This document shows positions 6,571 to 12,436 of a stretch of DNA of 12,436 bases, piece after piece. The notes below the pieces were generated by a model that saw only the letters and a program-made list of their open reading frames with translations, had not been told where the DNA came from and did not search any database. The position numbers and the translations under genes are program-made. The stretch comes from Euryarchaeota archaeon UBA257 (GTDB lineage Archaea > Thermoplasmatota > Poseidoniia > Poseidoniales > Thalassarchaeaceae): contig DAJO01000070.1 of the NCBI GenBank assembly GCA_002498985.1, positions 1 through 12,436 of the forward strand, in the 5' to 3' direction. Numbering within the stretch: the first letter of the stretch is position 1; each line of letters opens with the position of its first letter.

Positions 6571-7169
6571 TCATTGATTCTCGTAAATTTGTTGTTTTTA
6601 AACACATATGTTCTTGGAACACCTGTCTGAATTTCTAATTTCACAACATCCTCTTTTGAAATATTTTCAATATACATTACAATTGATCTTAATGAATTAC
6701 CATGTGCTGAAACTAGCACATTTTTCCCATTTTTTAGGTCTTCAACGACGTTTTCTTTGAAATAAGGTATAGTTCTTTCAGCATTCATTTTCAGACTTTC
6801 TCCATCAGGTGGAGGAATATCAAAAGAACGTCTCCAGATATGAACTTGTTCTGCTCCATACTTTTCTGCTGTTTCTTTCTTGTTCAGTCCTTGTAATGAA
6901 CCGTAATGTCTTTCATTTAGCCTCTTATCTTTGTAAACAAGAATATCTTTTGATTTCTTATTATTTTCAATAATTATTTCAGCTGTTTTCTGGGCTCTAA
7001 TCAGTGCACTAGTGTGAACTACATCGAATGAAACATCTTCTAATTTTTTCCCAGCATCTTGTGCTTCCTTAATACCCTTTTCAGAAAGTCCAATATCTGT
7101 CCATCCTGTGAATTTATTTTCAGCATTCCAAATTGATTGTCCATGTCTAATAAGTACAAGAGTAACCAA
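6567..7169 (-). CDS. gpmA: 2,3-bisphosphoglycerate-dependent phosphoglycerate mutase
   Basis: Interconverts 3- and 2-phosphoglycerate through a phosphohistidine. Catalytic and binding positions are present: RHG at 8-10 (His9), FTGWTDIGLSEKG at 20-32, Arg58, NERHYGSLQGLNK with Glu86, and AHGNSLR with His156. FTGWTD and LQGLNK single out dPGM rather than a general histidine phosphatase. At 200 residues it is shorter than E. coli GpmA (~250), mostly at the C-terminal tail. The start is TTG at 7169, fixed by the position of RHG and by GAGGTGA 4 nt upstream. It follows the mscS-like gene by 9 nt, so the two are co-transcribed. Many archaea use the unrelated cofactor-independent mutase, so this gene may have been acquired laterally; that is inference. 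Its stop overlaps the convergent gene by 4 nt. Confidence 0.93.
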   Translation of the reverse strand: MVTLVLIRHGQSIWNAENKFTGWTDIGLSEKGIKEAQDAGKKLEDVSFDVVHTSALIRAQKTAEIIIENNKKSKDILVYKDKRLNERHYGSLQGLNKKETAEKYGAEQVHIWRRSFDIPPPDGESLKMNAERTIPYFKENVVEDLKNGKNVLVSAHGNSLRSIVMYIENISKEDVVKLEIQTGVPRTYVFKNNKFTRIND

Positions 7170-7173
7170 AGTT

Positions 7174-7180
7174 TCACCTC
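7174..7180 (-). promoter_or_regulatory. Shine-Dalgarno GAGGTGA deciding the TTG start of gpmA
   Basis: The minus strand reads GAGGTGA, then four bases, then TTG (7169-7167). The motif overlaps the TGA stop of the upstream mscS-like gene (7181-7179), so the end of one gene serves as the ribosome site of the next. This fits translational coupling and compensates for the weak start codon. Confidence 0.75.
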
Positions 7181-8255
7181 ACTTATTATTTCTTAATCTT
7201 GGCTCAAAGAATATCAAATTTAACTTGGCAGCAGTTTCACGTGCCATCATTAGAAGGTCTTCATTTAATTCTCTTTGTGTGGCCGCTGATGACACACAGT
7301 AAAAGTTTCCAGCAACTACTACCATTGCAGTACCGAATGCTTGAACTCTAACCCAAGAATCTTCTTCTTTAATTGAGCGAGCATCATCATTCACTTTATC
7401 CAGTAAAATCTCACAGAACTCTTTCAAATGTGCAGGATTACTATCTTCTTCAAACTCAAACTTTGGAGTAATTCTTCTGAATCTTCTTTTACTGAAATTT
7501 TCAACAGGTGAGTTGACCATATTCGAGTTAGGCACAGTAATCATTGTATCAGCAGATGTTCTAATCAAAGTAGTTCTGAGTCCAATATTTACCACTTCTC
7601 CTTCAACCCCATCTACGATAATCCAATCTCCAACATTGAATGGCTGATCTACAAGAATTGAAACGGCTCCAAAGATATTTGAAACCGAATCTTTTGCTGC
7701 AAGAGCTAATGCTAAACCAGTAATTCCCAGACCTGCAATCAGCCCATTCAAGTCAACACCAGCATAACCTGCAAGAACGAATGCACCGATTACAACAACT
7801 GCGACTCTCCCAACTGATTCGGCAACACTGGCTAGTGAGCGCCTTGAAGCAATGTTATCATCACCTTCGACGACAATGAATGCATCTAGATAATCAACTA
7901 ATCTGTAGGCTGCAATTAGCATCAAAATTATGAATCCAGTGAAAACAATTTCATTAATATTAGATATCAAATCTTGATTCCAAACCGGATCACAATTTGT
8001 AGTAAGATAGTCTATGCCTTGTGAGAAGACCAGTGTACCAATCATCCATCCTAGTGATGTTGGAGCAAACAGTGTTTTACCATCAATTCTTTCATTCTTA
8101 GAAAAGAGGTTCATTAATCTGGGAAATAAATACCTTCTAGAGAGGACTCCTAATGCAATAGAAAGGCCAATTAGAGATAAGAAAATTACCATAGTTCCTT
8201 CTGAAAAACCTTGGAAAGCGGCTTCTCCATCCATGAAGTCAGTGAGTATATCCAT
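7179..8255 (-). CDS. MscS-family mechanosensitive ion channel
   Basis: Tension-gated channel of the cytoplasmic membrane that releases solutes on hypo-osmotic shock. ATG at 8255 gives 358 residues; a TTG at 8270 would add five. Hydrophobic segments lie at about 21-38, 65-85, 101-125 and 145-165. The pore helix TM3 (about 168-203) has the Gly/Ala-rich pattern GLGITGLALALAAKDSVSN. The beta domain follows with VGDWI...EGEVVNIGLRTT at about 208-228 and VPNS at 241-244, then a C-terminal alpha/beta vestibule domain. It has four or five membrane segments rather than the three of E. coli MscS, as in many archaeal members. A cytoplasmic-cage glutamate/aspartate-rich stretch lies at 267-300. It is the first gene of a two-gene unit with gpmA and diverges from the carboxypeptidase gene. 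Confidence 0.9.
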   Translation of the reverse strand: MDILTDFMDGEAAFQGFSEGTMVIFLSLIGLSIALGVLSRRYLFPRLMNLFSKNERIDGKTLFAPTSLGWMIGTLVFSQGIDYLTTNCDPVWNQDLISNINEIVFTGFIILMLIAAYRLVDYLDAFIVVEGDDNIASRRSLASVAESVGRVAVVVIGAFVLAGYAGVDLNGLIAGLGITGLALALAAKDSVSNIFGAVSILVDQPFNVGDWIIVDGVEGEVVNIGLRTTLIRTSADTMITVPNSNMVNSPVENFSKRRFRRITPKFEFEEDSNPAHLKEFCEILLDKVNDDARSIKEEDSWVRVQAFGTAMVVVAGNFYCVSSAATQRELNEDLLMMARETAAKLNLIFFEPRLRNNK

Positions 8256-8293
8256 ATTTAATCGCCACAACAGCCACTTATGAATCCCACTAC

Positions 8294-8306
8294 GGTACTT
8301 CGTACC
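8294..8306. repeat. Inverted repeat GGTAC-TTC-GTACC between divergent genes
   Basis: Perfect 5-bp arms around a 3-base centre sit in the 100-bp space between the mscS-like gene and the carboxypeptidase gene, next to a possible TATA element. The position suits an operator for a dimeric regulator, but the arms are short and chance is possible. Confidence 0.35.
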
Positions 8307-8312
8307 ATAAAT
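8305..8312 (-). promoter_or_regulatory. Possible TATA box for the mscS-gpmA unit
   Basis: Minus-strand ATTTATGG lies about 50 nt upstream of the ATG at 8255. A box here would place transcription start near 8282 and leave a short leader. It touches the right arm of the GGTAC inverted repeat, so binding there could block it. Match to the consensus is modest. Confidence 0.28.
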
Positions 8313-8355
8313 CCGAGGCTTTCAAGACCCTAACACCTCTCGAAGGCATGATAAC

Positions 8356-10554
8356 ATGACAGGCACTAACATAGCAAACAGTCAAAAATTTGTTTCAAAT
8401 CCAAGAAGAATTCCTGCAATGGCCCTTCTAATGCCTTTGATGTTGTCCGTTTTAGCCCCAGTTTCATTGATTGCTCCTGTAGATGCTCAAGAATCTGATA
8501 GTGGTATGGCGCCTGAAGATATTTGGTCAGAAGAATATTCTAATCAGATATTCCCATGGGGAGGAAATGACCGATTACAATTCCGAGAATATCATGATTA
8601 TTTCAGCATGAAAGATAGAATGCAACAATTAGCAGATCAGAATAGTCAAATCATGAGTTTCCACGAAGGTCTTGTTGGTGGTGTAAATGCCAGAGGTCAA
8701 GAAATGAGTGCCGATAATTATGAAGGATGGTATTACAATCATGCAAGTCCTTGGATTAAGATGACAGGTGGTGGTGAAGAATTAGAAGGAGTTTCAGGTG
8801 GAGACTGTAATGTATTCGTAGGAGATTGCGGTAATTATGAAGAAATACCTGATGTAATGTTAGTTGGTAATCATCATGCTAGAGAGTGGATGTCTTACGA
8901 AGTTCCTATGTTTTTCTTAGAAACAGTGGCCTACTACTATGGAATGGCTGGTATAGATAATGATGGCGATGGCCTCATTGACGAAGATGGTTGGGATGGA
9001 ATAGACAATGATGGAGACTGCTTAAGGCTTAATTCCAGTTATCAAGATAGTAATGGAGATGGAATACCATGCGGACCTGGAGATTTAGGAGTCGATGAAG
9101 ATTTTTCTGAACAATTTATCACCGATATGGTAAATACAAGAGAAATTTACTTAATTCCAATGCTTAATGTAGATGGAAATCGTTATGACAGAGAGGAATA
9201 TTGTGGAGAATCAGCTTGGGAGACCTGCTATCGAAGTGGTTGGAGAAAGAATTTACGTGACAATACAGTTACCGGAGTTACTCCTCTTCCAGACATTGAT
9301 GAACAAGTAGATCCAGCCTGTGATGGAGTGGATCTAAATCGTAATTATCAGTATGAATGGGGCGCGCCTTTAGGTGCAACAGGGCCGCTATTCCCAGGGA
9401 TGTGTTATGCTGGTGAACCCGGTCCGAATAATGATGTTTACAATGGTCCTGTAGATACTGTAGATCAAGATGAAGATGGTAGATTGAATGAAGACCATGT
9501 TGACGGTAAGGATGACGATTCTGATGGCCTTACAGATGAGGATTGGTTAGGTGGTAATAGCGAGCCTGAAACTAAGTTCATCCAAGATATGACTGAGATG
9601 AATGATGATAATGGGGATGGTTCTTCAGAATTTAAGTCAACCTTGACATGGCATTCATACTCTGAACTAGTTTTGTGGCCTTGGGGGCATTGCCAGAACT
9701 GTGATAATCCTGACCAAGAGTTCCTAGAATATCATGGGAATCTGATGGGTGACATGACTGCATATGCCCCAATGCAATCGTCAGATCTATATCCTACAAC
9801 TGGTGACTTCTGTGATTGGCACTATGGTGTTCATGACTCATATTGTTACACAATGGAAATTGGTATTGCTTTCCATGAATATCCTGAAGATATTGCTCAT
9901 ACTGCTGTACGTAATTTAGGAGTTCCATTTTACATGATAGAGATCGCTGATGATCCTAGATATAGGGCAGTTGTTGGAATTGAGAATACTACCGCATCTC
10001 AGTGGCTAGCCTCTCCTGATCTAGTTTCTGTACCTTCTAATGGAGAAATACCAATTGATTTCTGTCTTGACTCCACTTTCCCATACACTACAAATATGAC
10101 CTATACACATCTAATGTGGAGGTTCGTAGAACCAACTAGACAACAAGATGATTTTGGTCCAACAGAATGGATCACGGTTCCATGGGAAATGTCTGGTTTC
10201 GTTGATGTTGGAAATTCATGTGAACTTTTAGATGGTAGTAATGGTACAGTTTTACAGGCCCAGATTCCATTACCTGATAGTTCAGTAGGGAAAATCCACT
10301 ACAAAGCTATGCTTGGAACTACTAATGGAGCATTCCCATTTTCCTATCCTACAGTTGAAGAGGGGCCTAATTATTATGAATTATCAATCCCCTACAGAGC
10401 CTCATTTGGTTCATCGGTTCTTGCGCTTCTAATGTTCTCATTAATTGCAACAATGGTTTGGGGTGGTCTAGGTTATACATTGAAAGAGATGTTTAATGAT
10501 GAACGTGATGTTCTCGGTTTACCTCCTGAAATGCGTAATTTGGAGGAAGCTTAA
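8356..10554 (+). CDS. Secreted, membrane-anchored M14 zinc carboxypeptidase with Asp-rich insertions
   Basis: Removes C-terminal residues from peptides outside the cell. Residues 18-44 form a signal peptide (RR, a hydrophobic core, likely cut after VDA). Against carboxypeptidase A the catalytic parts are all present: zinc ligands His174 and Glu177 in HHAREW, zinc His433 in TWHSYSELVLWPWG, Arg297 in GWRKN, Asn328-Arg329 in DLNRNY, Tyr479 in LYPTTGD, and catalytic Glu501 in YTMEIG. Two Asp-rich inserts at about 200-250 and 366-397 interrupt the catalytic domain. Fourteen cysteines, an even number, fit disulfides outside the cell. A region after about 540 looks like a beta-rich accessory domain. 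One helix at about 684-706 with a charged tail anchors the C-terminus. At 732 residues it is over twice the size of the M14 domain alone. ATG 8356 has a weak GAAGG upstream. The stop abuts the symporter ATG. Confidence 0.92.
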   Translation: MTGTNIANSQKFVSNPRRIPAMALLMPLMLSVLAPVSLIAPVDAQESDSGMAPEDIWSEEYSNQIFPWGGNDRLQFREYHDYFSMKDRMQQLADQNSQIMSFHEGLVGGVNARGQEMSADNYEGWYYNHASPWIKMTGGGEELEGVSGGDCNVFVGDCGNYEEIPDVMLVGNHHAREWMSYEVPMFFLETVAYYYGMAGIDNDGDGLIDEDGWDGIDNDGDCLRLNSSYQDSNGDGIPCGPGDLGVDEDFSEQFITDMVNTREIYLIPMLNVDGNRYDREEYCGESAWETCYRSGWRKNLRDNTVTGVTPLPDIDEQVDPACDGVDLNRNYQYEWGAPLGATGPLFPGMCYAGEPGPNNDVYNGPVDTVDQDEDGRLNEDHVDGKDDDSDGLTDEDWLGGNSEPETKFIQDMTEMNDDNGDGSSEFKSTLTWHSYSELVLWPWGHCQNCDNPDQEFLEYHGNLMGDMTAYAPMQSSDLYPTTGDFCDWHYGVHDSYCYTMEIGIAFHEYPEDIAHTAVRNLGVPFYMIEIADDPRYRAVVGIENTTASQWLASPDLVSVPSNGEIPIDFCLDSTFPYTTNMTYTHLMWRFVEPTRQQDDFGPTEWITVPWEMSGFVDVGNSCELLDGSNGTVLQAQIPLPDSSVGKIHYKAMLGTTNGAFPFSYPTVEEGPNYYELSIPYRASFGSSVLALLMFSLIATMVWGGLGYTLKEMFNDERDVLGLPPEMRNLEEA
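8953..9105 (+). other. First Asp-rich, probably calcium-binding insertion in the carboxypeptidase
   Basis: Encodes residues about 200-250, placed just after the HAREW helix. It holds repeated loops DNDGDG, DNDGD and DSNGDG, the DxDxDG pattern seen in dockerin, EF-hand and thrombospondin type 3 repeats. Calcium binding follows from that pattern by analogy only. Two cysteines (222 and 239) may close the insert. Confidence 0.65.
9451..9546 (+). other. Second Asp-rich insertion in the carboxypeptidase
   Basis: Encodes residues about 366-397 between DLNRNY and the third zinc ligand. It contains DQDEDG, DDDSDG and DED segments like the first insert, so the two may be copies of one motif. A shorter DDNGDGS follows at 417-423. 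Confidence 0.6.
10542..10546 (+). promoter_or_regulatory. Shine-Dalgarno GGAGG for the symporter gene
   Basis: GGAGG lies 8 nt before the ATG at 10555, inside the last codons of the carboxypeptidase gene. The carboxypeptidase TAA (10552-10554) directly abuts that ATG. The arrangement strongly suggests coupled translation. Confidence 0.75.
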
Positions 10555-12342
10555 ATGCAAGCTAAGGAAGAAGCAGGCTCAGATGAGTTTAGTGGAAGAT
10601 TAGGCCTAATTTTCGCTACAATCGGTGCTGCAATTGGTACAGGAAATATTTGGCGTTTCCCCAGAATGGTAGGCGCTAATGGAGGTGGGTCTTTCCTTGT
10701 ACCATGGCTTATTTTCTTGTTTCTTTGGTCAGTTCCTTTGATTATTGCTGAATTCGCTCTGGGTAAAAGAAGTAGGACAGGTACTGTTGGAACATTCAGA
10801 ATATTTGCAGGTAACAGATTTGCATGGATGGGATTGTGGACTGCATGGATTTCAACAGCGATAGGATTCTACTACGCAGTTGTAACTGGATGGTGCATAA
10901 ATTACTTTCAAACTGCTATCCGTGGTGGACTAGGTTCAGAAGTAGATACTGTTCAGGTATGGAATGATTTCTTACAAGATCCGTCACAAGTAATTTTCTT
11001 TCAAACATTATCTGTCTTGATTACTATGGCTGCAATCTGGAAAGGTGCAAAGGCTATTGAGAAAGTAAATGTAACACTAATGGTTTCACTGTTCATACTA
11101 TTATTCGCTGCTCTTTTCTTATCTTTTGTAATGGATTTAGATGATGGTACATTGGATGGGTTCGTCTATATGTTTAGCATTCAACCAGAGTATCTTACTC
11201 AGCCAGAAACATGGATTAACGGATTATCACAATCTGCTTGGTCATGTTCTGCAGGAATGGGTATGGCTATTACTTACTCAGTTTACATGAGAAAAGATGA
11301 GGACACAACTCTGAATGCAGCAACAATGTGTCTTGCTAACAATAGTATTTCTATAATCGCTGGTTTGACTGTAATGATGGCTGTTTTCTCTGTTAGCGAT
11401 GACCCTCTAGGAGCAGTAAGTGGTGGTAGTAGTGCAATCACATTCCTAGTACTTCCAGAAGTCTTCGCTCAAGCACCTGGCGGCCCAGTAGTTCAACTAC
11501 TAATGGTTACAATGTTCTTCTTAGCACTATCATTCGCTGCTCTAACATCAATGATTTCAACTGTAGAACTTTGTGTTAGGAATTTCGTAGACCATGGAAT
11601 TGAGAGACAAAAAGCAGTGGGTTTCACTACCTTAGCAATTTTCTTGTTTGGATTACCTAGTGCGGCTCTATGGATATTAGTAGATCCAGAAACCGGAGTT
11701 GCTTTCCCACAATTCTTAGAAGTTCAAGACCATATCTGGGGATATGGATTAATGTTTAGCGGATTATTTATTGCTTACTCTATTTGGAAATATGGCTGGA
11801 AGAGATATAGAGTTTGGCAAGATGAGAATGATATAACTGGTTTTAATTTCAGAGATTATCTAGATAATGGAGTATCTTCATTCCGTGATGATTTCATCAA
11901 TACAGGAGACAACGATTGGTGGATTGGAAAATGGTGGGACTACATCATGTATCTAGGATTCCCAATAATGTTTGGTGTACTAATATTATCATATTTCAGT
12001 GATCTAATTCTGAATGTCAGTAATCCATGGGACCCTACTAATGCAGATGGCATTACAATAATTCTATTATTCTGGGGTGTAACAGCTGGTTTATTCATTA
12101 GTATGAATAAATATATTTTAGTTAATCGTGTTCTTTCTATGAATGGTACAATTTGGCCACCTAGTTGGGATTTAGAACCACGTCCACTTTACAGAAATGT
12201 TCCTGTTGGTGCTGAAGTATCAATTGATACATTACCTGGAGGTGAAGATCCATTCATCATAGAGGTCGGTGAATCATTACCTGAGACCTTTGTAAATGAA
12301 TATGGAGAGACGCAAACACATACTCTCCATGCTCAGTCGTGA
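10555..12342 (+). CDS. Sodium:neurotransmitter (SLC6/SNF) family symporter, probable amino-acid importer
   Basis: Sodium-driven transporter of the LeuT fold; prokaryotic members mostly carry amino acids. TM1 has the signature GAAIGTGNIWRFP and then NGGGSF; TM6 has SAWSCSAGMGMAITYSVYMRKDED; TM8 has SFAALTSMIS. Relative to LeuT (numbering from memory), Asn27 of the first sodium site is Asn31, Thr254 is Ser230, and Thr354/Ser355 of the second sodium site are Thr331/Ser332. LeuT Asn21 is Ala25 and Phe253 is Trp229, so the substrate pocket differs. About 12 helices are seen, from 15-35 to about 498-520, with a long polar loop (about 412-462) between helices 10 and 11 and a 70-residue tail. At 595 residues it exceeds LeuT (~510). 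It is joined without spacer to the carboxypeptidase gene. Substrate is not determined. Confidence 0.93.
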   Translation: MQAKEEAGSDEFSGRLGLIFATIGAAIGTGNIWRFPRMVGANGGGSFLVPWLIFLFLWSVPLIIAEFALGKRSRTGTVGTFRIFAGNRFAWMGLWTAWISTAIGFYYAVVTGWCINYFQTAIRGGLGSEVDTVQVWNDFLQDPSQVIFFQTLSVLITMAAIWKGAKAIEKVNVTLMVSLFILLFAALFLSFVMDLDDGTLDGFVYMFSIQPEYLTQPETWINGLSQSAWSCSAGMGMAITYSVYMRKDEDTTLNAATMCLANNSISIIAGLTVMMAVFSVSDDPLGAVSGGSSAITFLVLPEVFAQAPGGPVVQLLMVTMFFLALSFAALTSMISTVELCVRNFVDHGIERQKAVGFTTLAIFLFGLPSAALWILVDPETGVAFPQFLEVQDHIWGYGLMFSGLFIAYSIWKYGWKRYRVWQDENDITGFNFRDYLDNGVSSFRDDFINTGDNDWWIGKWWDYIMYLGFPIMFGVLILSYFSDLILNVSNPWDPTNADGITIILLFWGVTAGLFISMNKYILVNRVLSMNGTIWPPSWDLEPRPLYRNVPVGAEVSIDTLPGGEDPFIIEVGESLPETFVNEYGETQTHTLHAQS

Positions 12343-12350
12343 AATATTTC
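12341..12350. repeat. 10-bp palindrome at the symporter stop
   Basis: GAAATATTTC is a perfect palindrome overlapping the TGA stop (12340-12342). It is AT-rich and could be a weak regulatory or TATA-like site before a gene starting at 12360, though the spacing is short for a TATA box. Chance is quite possible. Confidence 0.2.
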
Positions 12351-12359
12351 GTGAATAAA

Positions 12360-12436
12360 ATGTCTAGGATTGTAAGTGACGAATATCCTTGGACCAAGTT
12401 ATTACGAGAGTATGTGATGTATTGTGCAGTTGGTTG
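12360..12436 (+). CDS. Start of an unidentified gene, cut by the window end
   Basis: From ATG at 12360 the frame stays open to the last base (about 25 codons, beginning MSRIVSDEYPWTKLL), while the other two plus frames hit stops early. GTG at 12351 is an alternative start. No SD is visible. A minus-strand frame is also open here, so the call is tentative. The fragment is too short to name; if real it lies only 17 nt after the symporter and may belong to the same transcript. Confidence 0.4.
   Translation, partial: MSRIVSDEYPWTKLLREYVMYCAVG

Noticed and set aside
8256..8270. TTG start at 8270 for the MscS-like protein
   Set aside because: An ATG lies five codons downstream and the extra residues add nothing; no SD supports the TTG.
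8014..8283. Plus-strand open frame opposite the 5' part of the mscS-like gene
   Set aside because: It is antisense to a strongly supported channel gene and its translation has no domain or start signal.

Overview
The window is AT-rich, tightly packed DNA that most likely comes from a planktonic marine euryarchaeon. The best guess is Poseidoniia (Marine Group II) or a close relative; this placement is inference, not proof. Archaeal signs are the PGK C-terminus (GGGHT followed by STGGGACL, as in archaeal PGKs), an archaeal-type ADP-ribose-pyrophosphatase-like Nudix protein, many genes without a Shine-Dalgarno sequence, and a large secreted peptidase carrying Asp-rich DxDxDG loops. No rRNA, tRNA, CRISPR array or insertion sequence was seen. 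No gene-free stretch exceeds about 100 bases.

Layout. (1) Positions 1-1485, plus strand: the C-terminal part of phosphoglycerate kinase, an unrecognised four-helix membrane protein, and a small DUF3147-like membrane gene. That last gene has no usual start codon and is cut by an in-frame TGA, after which the family-like sequence continues to 1485. (2) Positions 1482-5208, minus strand: a probable five-gene operon read HAD phosphatase, cis-prenyltransferase, Nudix hydrolase, RidA-like deaminase, phosphomannomutase/phosphoglucomutase. The polyprenyl synthase, sugar-phosphate mutase and HAD enzyme suggest synthesis of lipid-linked sugars for archaeal glycosylation. (3) Positions 5296-6570, plus strand: a membrane-anchored protein with a degenerate APH/kinase-like fold. 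(4) Positions 6567-8255, minus strand: an MscS-type channel followed by 2,3-BPG-dependent phosphoglycerate mutase, which starts at TTG behind a strong SD. (5) Positions 8356-12342, plus strand: a secreted, membrane-anchored M14 zinc carboxypeptidase with two Asp-rich, probably calcium-binding insertions in its catalytic domain. It is coupled without any spacer to an SLC6/SNF sodium symporter. A further gene may begin at 12360.

The strongest functional story is the carboxypeptidase-symporter pair: amino acids clipped from peptides outside the cell could be taken up by the co-translated sodium-coupled transporter. The oddest items are the broken DUF3147-like gene with a hairpin 12 nt after its TGA, the pseudokinase-like membrane protein, and the stand-alone HAD enzyme that resembles the HAD half of HAD-UbiA fusion proteins.
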